A DNA stretch of 64,000 nucleotides from JAIEOG01 sp964519985 (lineage in GTDB: Bacteria; Bdellovibrionota; FAC87; UBA2466): NCBI GenBank assembly GCA_964519985.1, contig CAZFMF010000019.1, forward strand, positions 1 to 64,000. Direction: 5' to 3'. The translations under genes and the position numbers were made by a program. Of this stretch, positions 53,921 through 62,222 are shown in pieces. Under the pieces are notes generated by a model. It worked only from the letters and a program-made list of their open reading frames with translations. It made no database searches and had not been told where the DNA came from. Position 1 is the first letter of the stretch, and every line of letters begins with the position of its first letter.

Positions 53921-54355
53921 TTACACCATCTTGATGTCGCCGATGCTGAGCACGGCCGTTTCCAATAGAATCGAGTTGCCGTTCGAGTCCTTAGAAAGTT
54001 CGGGACCGTACCAGGCCTTGATCCAGGCACCATCGAAGTCGAATTGCGCCACTTGCTTTTGCTCATTATTGAGCAGGCGAATGGAGCCGGTTCGCGGCTT
54101 AGCCAAATTGCCCTTCGCTTTGACTTCCTGGAGCCAGTCGTGGAGACTTTTGTCTCCACTGAAACGGCGCGACAATGTAATATCGCGCGCATTCGTGCTT
54201 CCCGGCGTGTTCACAGTATGTTTGCCGTGCTCATCTTTCGCCGGAATATCTTCCACCTCAACTCCAATTCCGCTGACGCGGGTGAAGCTGTCGGCTTTCA
54301 GATTGTCTATCTTCACTTCATAGGTTGATACCGTGAGGTATTCCTGTCCTGCCAT
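53921..54355 (-). CDS. Tail tube protein, gp19-like (Afp1-like)
   Basis: 144 residues. Inner tube monomer: an YEVKIDNLKADSFTRVSGIGVEVED beginning, ITLSRRFSGDKSLHDWLQEV helix, and a closing FDGAWIKAWYGPEL...ETAVLSIGDI strand block. This is the classic phage/CIS tube fold. Lies between the main sheath and the second sheath-like gene. Stacked hexamers of this protein would form the injected tube. Confidence 0.92.
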   Translation of the reverse strand: MAGQEYLTVSTYEVKIDNLKADSFTRVSGIGVEVEDIPAKDEHGKHTVNTPGSTNARDITLSRRFSGDKSLHDWLQEVKAKGNLAKPRTGSIRLLNNEQKQVAQFDFDGAWIKAWYGPELSKDSNGNSILLETAVLSIGDIKMV

Positions 54356-54365
54356 TTGTCACTCC

Positions 54366-55517
54366 TTAGTTAGAGGGTTCATTCTCCAGCTGTTGCTGGA
54401 TATTGATCTGGATGAACTCCGCCGGTTTGACCGGAGCAATCCCGATTTCAATCGTCACGATCCCGAGGTCGATGTTCTCGGGCGGGTTTGTCGTCGCATC
54501 GCACCGCACATAGAACGCTTCCTCGGGGGTTTTTCCCTTCAGGGCGCCCTGCATGAATAGCGTCTTGAGGTATGCGCGGATATTGCGGGCCACCGCGCCC
54601 CAGAGTTGTTCGTTGTTTGGTTCGAAAACCACCCATTCCGACCCCTTGGTGATGCTTTGCTTGGCGACCTGGAACAAGCGGCGCACGTTCAGGTATTTCC
54701 ACTCCGGATCCGCACTCAAGGTCCGGGCGCCGTAGATCCGAATGCCCATATCGTCGAAGTCGCGAATCAGGTTGATTCCACGCGGGTTGAGTAGCGACTG
54801 CTCCGACCGCGTGAGCGAATACTTCAGTCCCAGCGCGCCGCGAATCGTTTCGTTGGCCGCCGCCTTGTGCACTCCGCGATCCGAGTCGACGCGGGCAATT
54901 ACGCCCATCACGTGCCCCGAAGGCGGTACACAAGTGACCTTCTTCGTCGACTCGTCGAAGACCTGGATCCACGGCCAGTACAGCGCACTGTCCTTGCTGT
55001 CGCCGATCCGTGGAAACTCGTGCAGCTGCACTTCGCCCAATTCGGCGATGCCGTCTAGCACGGCCATCCGATCGCCGCATTCCGAAGCGTGGTCGGAAAG
55101 CAGTTGGTGAACGGTCGCCGACGTCATCCCCGGCGCGGCCACCAAAGAAATCTCTTCGATTCCCTTGAAAGCATTCAGACCCGTGCGATGCGCGGGGCCC
55201 TTGTCCTCGCCTTTGATGCGCGCGGCGACGTCTTCTTCCGTCTGCCCCTCCACCTTCGGCCCGAGATTATTGATGAAGGCTTTGGAGCCGCCGTTCAAAA
55301 AGAACCCGTACACGGCGTGCGCCAGAAAGCCACCCTCGGCGACGCCGCCGAAAAGCTTCTGGTATTGCGCCCAGCTTGTTACTAAGGTGGCCTGCTCCAC
55401 CGGACCTGCAGACGTCTGGCCGATGAACGCCGCCGTCGAACTCCCGACTGATTCAATCGGTTTATTCCCACTCGAAACGATATTCGAATAGACACCAGGG
55501 GCTTGATAGGTACTCAA
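54366..55517 (-). CDS. Contractile tail sheath protein (Afp2-like)
   Basis: 383 residues. The YQAPGVYSNIVSSG N-terminus and the AAFIGQTSAGP start are standard for phage-type sheaths. Later conserved parts are GIRIYGARTLSADPEWKYLNVRRLF and the C-terminal IDLGIVTIEIGIAPVKPAEFIQINIQQ handshake. It should polymerise around the tube and contract. Overlaps the terminator gene by 4 bp. Confidence 0.93.
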   Translation of the reverse strand: MSTYQAPGVYSNIVSSGNKPIESVGSSTAAFIGQTSAGPVEQATLVTSWAQYQKLFGGVAEGGFLAHAVYGFFLNGGSKAFINNLGPKVEGQTEEDVAARIKGEDKGPAHRTGLNAFKGIEEISLVAAPGMTSATVHQLLSDHASECGDRMAVLDGIAELGEVQLHEFPRIGDSKDSALYWPWIQVFDESTKKVTCVPPSGHVMGVIARVDSDRGVHKAAANETIRGALGLKYSLTRSEQSLLNPRGINLIRDFDDMGIRIYGARTLSADPEWKYLNVRRLFQVAKQSITKGSEWVVFEPNNEQLWGAVARNIRAYLKTLFMQGALKGKTPEEAFYVRCDATTNPPENIDLGIVTIEIGIAPVKPAEFIQINIQQQLENEPSN

Positions 55518-56098
55518 GTGACACTCCTCTCGCGATTGCGATATTCAATGACCCTTTGCTTCACTAAAGACTCTCGATTCAAGACGCCACCACTATGGTA
55601 AAGCGCCGTGTAGTGAAGCCCGAACGAGACGGGATCTCTCCCTCCCGCGATTTCCGCCTCTTCCGGAGGTCGGATAACGAAGACGGCTTTTTCCCGCCGC
55701 AAAATTTCATAAAGTCCGGCGGGCGCTTTCAGCGCCTCGGGCACAAAGGGATCCGCCGCGCGGTGGTCAAAGAAGTACGCCAGCAACCGATCCCAGGTTT
55801 CTAGCCGCGAAATCATGGCGGAGGCATTCGCGCGAAGCGCGTACTTTAGGCGCAGGCGTTCGGGAGCGCGCAGGACGAGCGCCGTTCCATCTTGCTCCAA
55901 TCGCAGCGTTCCCCCATCTTTCTCCACGACATCGTACCCGGCGAAGTAGAGATGAAGGTCTTGACTGGAAGGCGTCAGCGGAACGCCGGTCACCACCCGC
56001 GGTCCGCGGCGAAAGAGGTGAAAGCCCTCTTCGCTCAGGATCTCATTGAGCAGATTCGCGATCGATTCCGTGACGTGATTGAGAAAACCGTTCTTCAA
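55514..56098 (-). CDS. Tail terminator / cap protein, Afp16-like (DUF4255)
   Basis: 194 residues from TTG 56098 preceded by GGGAGG. The helical start HVTESIANLLNEIL and mixed beta regions (DLHLYFAGYDVVEK, PVSFGLHYTALYHSG) match DUF4255 / Afp16-type proteins that cap sheath and tube. First gene of the leftward operon, 23 bp downstream of a near-consensus sigma-54 promoter. It sets the boundary for the 17-gene CIS operon. Confidence 0.82.
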   Translation of the reverse strand: MKNGFLNHVTESIANLLNEILSEEGFHLFRRGPRVVTGVPLTPSSQDLHLYFAGYDVVEKDGGTLRLEQDGTALVLRAPERLRLKYALRANASAMISRLETWDRLLAYFFDHRAADPFVPEALKAPAGLYEILRREKAVFVIRPPEEAEIAGGRDPVSFGLHYTALYHSGGVLNRESLVKQRVIEYRNRERSVT

Positions 56099-56120
56099 TC
56101 TTCCTCCCGATCACCGGTAG

Positions 56121-56136
56121 AGCAACCAACGTGCCA
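56121..56136 (-). promoter_or_regulatory. Sigma-54 promoter of leftward CIS operon
   Basis: Minus strand TGGCAC-GTTGG-TTGCT, an exact TGGCAC-N5-TTGC match with correct GG/GC spacing. The predicted transcript start is about 12 bp before the TTG start at 56098. Inverted TTTTGA(T/A)TCG arms at 56154-56163 and 56208-56217 are possible activator sites. Confidence 0.8.
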
Positions 56137-56253
56137 CTCCTTCGCCCGCACGATTTTGATTCGGAACCACAAGCCGTCTCACTTCTGAAACCCGCCACCG
56201 CATCAAACGATTCAAAAGGGACACGAAATCCCGCAAGACAGGCAGCTTGGAGT

Positions 56254-56269
56254 TGGTATCGGAATTGCG
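56254..56269 (+). promoter_or_regulatory. Candidate sigma-54 promoter of rightward CIS operon
   Basis: Plus strand TGGTAT-CGGAA-TTGCG. The invariant GG and GC are present at correct 10-bp spacing but TGGCAC is degenerate. About 40 bp upstream of the Ycf46-type ATG. Confidence 0.5.
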
Positions 56270-56308
56270 ATGGAGAAAGAACGGAACACAAAGTTCCACG
56301 GGAGTCAG

Positions 56309-57841
56309 ATGCAAAAACGTTCTTTCACTCAATTCATCGAAGATCTCTCGGCGCATGTCCGAGCGCGTTACCCCCTGATTGCCCTAAACACCGGCGAGGA
56401 GGAACGCGCTCTGACCGCCATCCGATCGTTGAGCCAGGCGCGCAACAGTTCCCTATATGTCTGGTCACGCACTCAAGGGGTTTGGCGCGACGGCGTTGCG
56501 GTGGCGGACTTGGTCGACCCCTTGGCCGTGTTGAAATGGTACGAGGCGCTAAGCGAGAAGAGCTTGCTCGTGCTGAAAGATTTCCATCCCTACATTAAAG
56601 AGCCCACGGTAGTGCGCAAGCTGCGGGACCTCGGCCAAACTTTTAAGCGCCAGGCAAAGAACATCCTCCTATTGTCGGCGACCTTTCCCGTCCCCCCCGA
56701 ACTGCAGAAGGAGATCGCCATGCTGGAAATGCCGCTGCCGACGCGCGAAGAAATCCGCCCATTGGTGGATCGGGCGGCCGGTGCCAGCGAAGGCGAGAAA
56801 GCGTCCGCTTCGGAGATGGATGCCTTGGTCGAGGCGGCGAGCGGTCTGACGTTAAATGAGGTGGAGAATGTTTTGGCCAAAAGCCTCGTCTCCGTCGGCA
56901 AACTGGAAACCCGCATGGTATTGGAGGAAAAAAAACAAATCGTCCGCAAAAGCGGGCTAGTGGAGTTTATCGATACCCCCGAGGAAAAAGGATCTTCGGT
57001 CGGCGGAATGGCCCTGCTGCGCCAGTGGTTGCGAAATCGCAGGCGCGGTTTTTCCTCGGAAGCCCGAGAGCTGGGATTGCCGGCACCCAAGGGAATGCTC
57101 TTGGTCGGCGTGCCGGGTTGCGGCAAGTCGCTGACGGCCCAAGCGGTGAGTCGCGAATGGCAATTGCCACTATTGCGTCTGGACCTGGGGAAAATGTTCA
57201 GCGGCCTGGTGGGATCCAGCGAAGGCAATATCCGCGCGGCGCTGTCGACTTGCGAAGCGGTGGCGCCCTGTATCTTGTGGATCGACGAGATCGAAAAGGG
57301 ATTGTCCGGAACCGGATCCAGCGGCAGCTCCGACGGCGGCACAACGAGTCGTGTGTTTGGAACACTGCTGACTTGGATGCAGGAAAAACAAAGCTCGGTT
57401 TTTGTCGTGGCGACCGCCAACGACATCTCAAGCCTTCCGCCGGAGCTCCTGCGCAAAGGGCGCTTCGATGAGATCTTTTTTGTCGACCTTCCCACGAAAC
57501 GAGAGCGCAACGAGATCTTTGATATCCAGTTGAGCAAGTACGGCTGGAACCTATCCGGCGGGCGCGAAGAGCTCATCGCCCGCAGTGAGGGGTTTAGTGG
57601 CGGTGAGATCGAGCAAGCCGTCGTGGCCGGCCGCTACCTAGCCTTTGGAGAAAAATCGGATTTTGAAACGCGCCATGTGGTTCAGGCCCTCGAAGAGACC
57701 GTGCCGCTCAGCCGAACCATGCGCGATCGCATTGAAACGTTAAGGTCCTGGGCGAAATATCGCGCGCGGCCGGCATCGCAAGATACCACGCAAAACGACA
57801 CGCGGGATCGCACGCAACTATTGGAGAGGCTCTCATGCTAA
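56309..57841 (+). CDS. Ycf46-type AAA+ ATPase
   Basis: 510 residues from ATG 56309 (GGGAG ribosome site). An N-terminal alpha/beta regulatory domain (FIEDLSAHVRARYPLIALNTGEE) leads to the AAA+ module: Walker A GVPGCGKS (267-274), Walker B CILWIDEIEKG, sensor-1 VVATAN and arginine finger LLRKGRFDE. The whole layout follows the Ycf46 family of plastids and cyanobacteria. Ycf35 and DUF2997 genes lie in the divergent operon. Likely acts in CIS assembly or on envelope proteins; substrate unknown. Confidence 0.85.
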   Translation: MQKRSFTQFIEDLSAHVRARYPLIALNTGEEERALTAIRSLSQARNSSLYVWSRTQGVWRDGVAVADLVDPLAVLKWYEALSEKSLLVLKDFHPYIKEPTVVRKLRDLGQTFKRQAKNILLLSATFPVPPELQKEIAMLEMPLPTREEIRPLVDRAAGASEGEKASASEMDALVEAASGLTLNEVENVLAKSLVSVGKLETRMVLEEKKQIVRKSGLVEFIDTPEEKGSSVGGMALLRQWLRNRRRGFSSEARELGLPAPKGMLLVGVPGCGKSLTAQAVSREWQLPLLRLDLGKMFSGLVGSSEGNIRAALSTCEAVAPCILWIDEIEKGLSGTGSSGSSDGGTTSRVFGTLLTWMQEKQSSVFVVATANDISSLPPELLRKGRFDEIFFVDLPTKRERNEIFDIQLSKYGWNLSGGREELIARSEGFSGGEIEQAVVAGRYLAFGEKSDFETRHVVQALEETVPLSRTMRDRIETLRSWAKYRARPASQDTTQNDTRDRTQLLERLSC

Positions 57842-59361
57842 ACAAAACCATTCGACCGCACTTCTTCCCGGGCCAGTTGGTCGACTACCGTGATTTCAAC
57901 CGCCTGGCCGGACTCACGAAAGAATCGACTTCACTCCTAAACGCCCAGATCTTGCGCGGCGGAGGGATCTTGCTCCAATCCTCGGAGGAGTTTCAAATCG
58001 AATTGGGGCGCGAGCTGACCGTCATCGTAAAACCAGGAATGGCTCTGCTTCCGAATGGTGAGCTTCTCACTCTGAATGAGGAACGGGCGCTCAACCTCAC
58101 CGCCTATCGCCCAACCAACGGCCAGCAGCGCCTCATAGTTGGATTGGAGCATGAAACCGTCGCGGTGGATCCGTACGTGGATCCCGAAGACCCATCGATT
58201 CAAGGCTTTCGCAGTCAAACCGAACAAGTCCAGCTCGTAGTGGCTTCAGAGCACCTGCCCGTGGGTGCCCTGGAACTCTTCCGGGTGACACTGGAAGCCG
58301 GCACGCGATCGTTACGCTTTCCCACGACCTCGGAAGAATGGTCAGTGGAAGAACTGCCTGCGACCGAAACCGAATCCGTCGTCGATACCCGATTTCGCCG
58401 TCGCCTCTTGCCGCTCACATTCGCGCCGATTGACTTCCCCGAATTGCTCCAACTCCGCCGGGCATTTTACGCCATGGAAAACGCCGTGCGGCGCCTGAAA
58501 CGCCTCTTTCTCATCGAGGATCGGCACGGTACCGATTTTTTTCTGGCCCAGCTGCATGCCGAATCGCTGGCCGTGCCGCTGCAACCGCTGAAAGCCGCGT
58601 TTCTAACCGCGGAGTTTGCCGATCGCCTCGCCTTGTTCCTGGAAGCCATCGCGCGCAAGGTCTCGGTGGGACAGTCTAATTTCCAGTCAGAGATATATCT
58701 AGAAATCGCCGGGCTACTTGACCAGAGCCGCGTGCGGCACGCCCTACCCCGTGAATTGCCCTTCGAACGCTTGCTCACCCTCGCATCGAAACTGGAGGCG
58801 TTCACTTGCTTTGCGGAAGAGCGTTTCACCCTGATGAATGTAGTCGAAGAAGCCTTGTTGGATCTCCAGGATCGCCATGATGCCTTCCCGGAAAAGACCA
58901 CTTTTGCCGGCCACGTCTTTCAGCGCGTAGACCGCGTCTTGGCCGGGGAAGCGGATCGGGTGGAGTTCAAGGCGTCGTTCAAGCAGATGCGCAAGCTGCA
59001 GGCAAACTACCTCAGCGGAGAACGCGTGACTCGCACCGGCGTCTTCGTCCGCGACGGAGACATCACGCTCAACATCAAGGTGCCCAACACCGAATCGGCC
59101 GCGATCGTGGTCTTTCCCCAGTACGCCCGGCGCAAGACCGCGGCGATGGAGTACCTGGTGAACGGTAAAAAAATACGCAACGAAGCTTCCGTAGAGATGC
59201 CGGTGGAAAACCTCTGGAGAAACCGAGCTCTGATCTTGCCCCCCGAGACTCTGGTCTCCCAAGGCAACCAGGTGACTCTGCACCTGGGAAAAACGGAACT
59301 CGACTACGGCTTTTTCGAAGCCGCGGTTTACCAGGCCACCGCGAACGGAGGTGAATCATGA
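57835..59361 (+). CDS. 508-residue FFPGQ-motif CIS protein, TssK-like layout
   Basis: 508 residues. It opens RPHFFPGQLVDYRDFNRLAGLT and continues with a beta domain (GRELTVIVKPGMALLPNGELL), a helical middle and beta-rich C-terminus. FFxGQ-starting proteins are frequent in CIS loci. The order (N-terminal shoulder, helical stalk, C-terminal beta head) resembles T6SS TssK, which docks baseplate to membrane, but sequence identity to TssK is not evident to me. Overlaps the Ycf46-type gene by 7 bp. Confidence 0.5.
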   Translation: MLNKTIRPHFFPGQLVDYRDFNRLAGLTKESTSLLNAQILRGGGILLQSSEEFQIELGRELTVIVKPGMALLPNGELLTLNEERALNLTAYRPTNGQQRLIVGLEHETVAVDPYVDPEDPSIQGFRSQTEQVQLVVASEHLPVGALELFRVTLEAGTRSLRFPTTSEEWSVEELPATETESVVDTRFRRRLLPLTFAPIDFPELLQLRRAFYAMENAVRRLKRLFLIEDRHGTDFFLAQLHAESLAVPLQPLKAAFLTAEFADRLALFLEAIARKVSVGQSNFQSEIYLEIAGLLDQSRVRHALPRELPFERLLTLASKLEAFTCFAEERFTLMNVVEEALLDLQDRHDAFPEKTTFAGHVFQRVDRVLAGEADRVEFKASFKQMRKLQANYLSGERVTRTGVFVRDGDITLNIKVPNTESAAIVVFPQYARRKTAAMEYLVNGKKIRNEASVEMPVENLWRNRALILPPETLVSQGNQVTLHLGKTELDYGFFEAAVYQATANGGES

Positions 59362-59849
59362 TTGCGGCGTTTCGGTGGATCCCCGCGGGGAGAGTCTTTC
59401 TGGCTCGCCTGCTCGGTCGACGAGATCCTAGTGTCAAAATCCACGCGAATGGATTGAGCCGATTGGAAAACTGGCCCCACCCGCCCGAGGAAATCGCGCT
59501 GGAAAACGCAAGGGCATTGGTAGATGCGGCCCAAGCGAAGGAACGCCATAGTTTGCTCTACTGCTACGAGGGGCCCCATCTCGGAGAATGCTTTTGGCTG
59601 CGTTCGCCCGAAACTCGGGTGGGAATTCATTCCCAATCGGACTTGGTGCTCACGCCGGCCGAAGGCGCCGCGACGGCAGACTATACCTTCCGCGTGGAAG
59701 CGAGCCGACTGCAGCTCGAGGCGCCGGCGCCCGCCGCCTTCGAGCTGAATGGCCAGACCGTTCATTCGGCGTCGCTCGTCGACTACGACGAGCTGACGCT
59801 CATGGGAAATCGTCTTCTCGTTTTAACGATTCAAGGAGGTACGCCATGA
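59358..59849 (+). CDS. FHA-domain protein
   Basis: 163 residues. Helical N-terminus, then an FHA-like beta-sandwich at about residues 70-160: CFWLRSPETRVGIHSQSDLVL (R/S phosphothreonine site region) and FELNGQTVHSASLVDYDELTLMGNRLLVL. FHA proteins read Ser/Thr phosphorylation and control T6SS firing in other bacteria. Four-base overlap with both neighbours. The canonical G-R-x-x-x-x motif is degenerate (GIHSQSD), so ligand binding is uncertain. Confidence 0.7.
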   Translation: MIAAFRWIPAGRVFLARLLGRRDPSVKIHANGLSRLENWPHPPEEIALENARALVDAAQAKERHSLLYCYEGPHLGECFWLRSPETRVGIHSQSDLVLTPAEGAATADYTFRVEASRLQLEAPAPAAFELNGQTVHSASLVDYDELTLMGNRLLVLTIQGGTP

Positions 59850-60265
59850 ACCAAGCATCCGCTTCGGCCGTTACGGCGGCATCGGGAATTTGGGAACGGT
59901 TGCGCAAACGCACCGAAGCGTTGGCCGGGGCATGGGTTGTCCGCTGGAATTCCGCCCAGAGCGCTTTCGCTGCGGAGTTGGCGTGGCAAGAGGCGCAGGC
60001 CAAAGCACCCACGGTTTCCTTGCCGGCGGTCACCCCGGTCGCAGTGTCGGGCCTATTGATCGAGATATCGACCCGCAGCATCCGGCGCCTTCAGATCGGC
60101 ATGAACGAAGTCGGAGCGCTTCGTCTGAAGGTCGAAGGCGACAGCGCCACGCTATGGGATCCCACCTTGCGCAAATCCCAAGCCCTGTGCAGCGGTGAAA
60201 CCTTTTCGTCCAATGAAGGCACGTACCTACTCAAACTTTTCTCGTTTTCTACGGAGGTTCAATGA
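59846..60265 (+). CDS. Small FHA-like protein
   Basis: 139 residues from the ATG preceded by GGAGG. A helical segment (WERLRKRTEALAGAW) and an Ala-rich stretch lead to a beta-rich end (LRLKVEGDSATLWDPTLRKSQALCSGETFSSNEGTYLLKLF) that looks like a truncated or strongly degenerate FHA domain. Overlaps both neighbours by 4 bp, so it is coupled to the FHA and vWA genes. Confidence 0.5.
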   Translation: MNQASASAVTAASGIWERLRKRTEALAGAWVVRWNSAQSAFAAELAWQEAQAKAPTVSLPAVTPVAVSGLLIEISTRSIRRLQIGMNEVGALRLKVEGDSATLWDPTLRKSQALCSGETFSSNEGTYLLKLFSFSTEVQ

Positions 60266-61575
60266 CTCGCCGCGGGCAGGTTTTTTGGATGGTGTTTTTC
60301 AGTCTTATCCCGGCGCGTACTGGATACGCCGCGCCTTCGGTGGCTTTGAAGCATCTAGAACTCGAACGCGGGAAGCTCTCCGGTTTGGTCAATGTGCAGT
60401 CGGCCGGGCGCGCGCGACCGGTATTGAGCAGTTTGACCCATGGTACGGATTTGCGCACCCAATCGGAAATCGCGCCGGTTGATTTCTGGCTCCTTTTCGA
60501 CAGCTCCGCGCTTTGCGCCAAATACCAAATGGATCAAACCGCTTTGGCTTGGCTTAGCACCCTGAAGAGCGAATTACCGGCCGCGAGTCGGCTCAGCGTC
60601 GTCAGTTACCACCGCGGGTCCCTGGAATTGTTACTGGCCCGCCAGCCGGTGGGTGAAGCCAAGAGCATCCGCTTGCGCTGCGACAGCCGCGCGGTCTCAG
60701 CTGAACCCGATAAAGCGTTGGCGCACTTTCTTGCCGCCGAAACGACTCCGGAGCTGCCCCGCGTGATCTGGATCGCTTCTTCCGGGAATGCTTCGATTTC
60801 CGCCACCACCTTGCAAAAATTGAAGGCTTCCGGCGCCGAGCTTTCCTTCTTGCTTTACCACGCTTCGCTTGCCGCAACCTTGCAGCCGGTGTTCGAGCGC
60901 TTCCGCGCTAGCCTGGGTCCCGCCTTTCGCGCGGAGGTGATCGCCCCGCAAGCAACCGAATTGCCTGCTCGCCTCTATCGCATTTCCGCGATCGCGCCGG
61001 AGGCGATGACGATGAGTTTCGTGGTGAAGGTGCCGGTCGGCGATCAGGTGATCAAAAGCGGCGCCGTGACTTTGAGCGGGAAAGCGCCGGGGGATAATCG
61101 GATCCTATACGGGACTCTAATCGCCTTGCTGGCACTGGGCCTTTTGTTCACGGGGATCCAAACCATCCGCTACTTCCTTCCTCGGTACTGCCGCGATTGC
61201 GGTCACCGCAAACGATTCGGGGACGCCACTTGCCCGTTCTGCTTCGCGGCCAACGGGGCCTACCTCGTGCAAGAAAACCCACTCGGGGCGGAAGGACCGG
61301 TCACCCGGCCCCTCGTGAAGGCGGTGGATCGCGCGGTGATTTCCATTGGCAGTCACCGTCGGAGTGCATTGCGCTGCTTGCGATCCCCGAAGGAAAGGCG
61401 GCAAAAGTATTTTGCTCTGCACCGCGAAGGAGAAACGTATCGTCTCGTGCCCGCGGCATTGCCGGTTACGGTAAATGGAGTTCCGGTGCGGCGCGAGCGA
61501 ATGATCGGCACCGGTGACGAAATCCAAGTCGCGCAGACTCGGATCCGTTTTCTACAAAATGGAGTCAACAAATGA
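60262..61575 (+). CDS. Membrane vWA-zinc ribbon-FHA protein
   Basis: 437 residues. The signal (QVFWMVFFSLIPARTGYA) leads to an extracytoplasmic vWA-like domain with a DFWLLFDSSA metal-site-like start. One membrane helix follows (ILYGTLIALLALGLLFTGIQTI, about 275-300), then CRDC/CPFC zinc ribbon, then a C-terminal FHA-like domain (ISIGSHRRSALRCL...VNGVPVRRERMIGTGDEI). Topology is therefore vWA outside, FHA inside. It could sense an envelope event and report to the phospho-Ser/Thr system controlling the CIS. Four-base overlaps to both neighbours. Confidence 0.75.
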   Translation: MTRRGQVFWMVFFSLIPARTGYAAPSVALKHLELERGKLSGLVNVQSAGRARPVLSSLTHGTDLRTQSEIAPVDFWLLFDSSALCAKYQMDQTALAWLSTLKSELPAASRLSVVSYHRGSLELLLARQPVGEAKSIRLRCDSRAVSAEPDKALAHFLAAETTPELPRVIWIASSGNASISATTLQKLKASGAELSFLLYHASLAATLQPVFERFRASLGPAFRAEVIAPQATELPARLYRISAIAPEAMTMSFVVKVPVGDQVIKSGAVTLSGKAPGDNRILYGTLIALLALGLLFTGIQTIRYFLPRYCRDCGHRKRFGDATCPFCFAANGAYLVQENPLGAEGPVTRPLVKAVDRAVISIGSHRRSALRCLRSPKERRQKYFALHREGETYRLVPAALPVTVNGVPVRRERMIGTGDEIQVAQTRIRFLQNGVNK

Positions 61576-62222
61576 AACGATGGATCCCAATCACTCTGCT
61601 TTCTGCCCTTCCGCTGGCTTGCGCCAGCTCACCCGCGACGCTGCCCGCCGAGATGAACGGCTCGCGCACGACGGTCCAACTGCCGGTGAAGGGCAGCTTA
61701 GTTTTGCGTTACCGTTTCAAACCCTCTTCCGAAAATTGCCGGGAGCTTAAAACGCAGATTGCGCCGGTGATCCGCAATCAAGACGGCCAGGTCGTTGCGA
61801 GCGCGTTTCAGTGCGACGAAGGTGAACGCCTCGTCCGGGTGCAAACGAACGGCGCCCAGCCCCCTGGCCCGTACACCATTTCGATTCGCTCGCAGCGCCG
61901 CCGCTACCTCACCGGACCGGTGACGATCGAAGCATTGGCGAGTAACGAAAGTGCCCGGCCCGCGAAAGCCCAAGTCGTCGACTGCTATCCCGTCGGCTCC
62001 GGAATGGCGGTCGCCGTCCTGAAGGTCTCCGGGGGTGTCCAAGTGAATGATTCGGTAGCGATCTCGGCCCGCGACGCGAATGGCCGGCGCCGAAACCTAG
62101 GTCGGTGTCTGGTGAAGAACGTGGAAGGCACCGAAGCGAGTTGTGAAATGAAGTACAGCGAACGTTCAGAGTGGGTCGATTTCCGAGTGGAAGGTGTCTA
62201 CAGTCCGGAGGTCTCAACATGA
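61572..62222 (+). CDS. Lipoprotein in CIS operon
   Basis: 216 residues with lipobox LACASSP (Cys17). Two beta-rich domains with paired Cys (NCREL, QCDEG; later VDCYP, GRCLVK, ASCEMK). Overlaps the membrane vWA and spike genes by 4 bp. As an outer- or inner-membrane lipoprotein it could help anchor the CIS to the envelope. No family recognised; a loose parallel to T6SS TssJ is by position only. Confidence 0.6.
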   Translation: MKRWIPITLLSALPLACASSPATLPAEMNGSRTTVQLPVKGSLVLRYRFKPSSENCRELKTQIAPVIRNQDGQVVASAFQCDEGERLVRVQTNGAQPPGPYTISIRSQRRRYLTGPVTIEALASNESARPAKAQVVDCYPVGSGMAVAVLKVSGGVQVNDSVAISARDANGRRRNLGRCLVKNVEGTEASCEMKYSERSEWVDFRVEGVYSPEVST

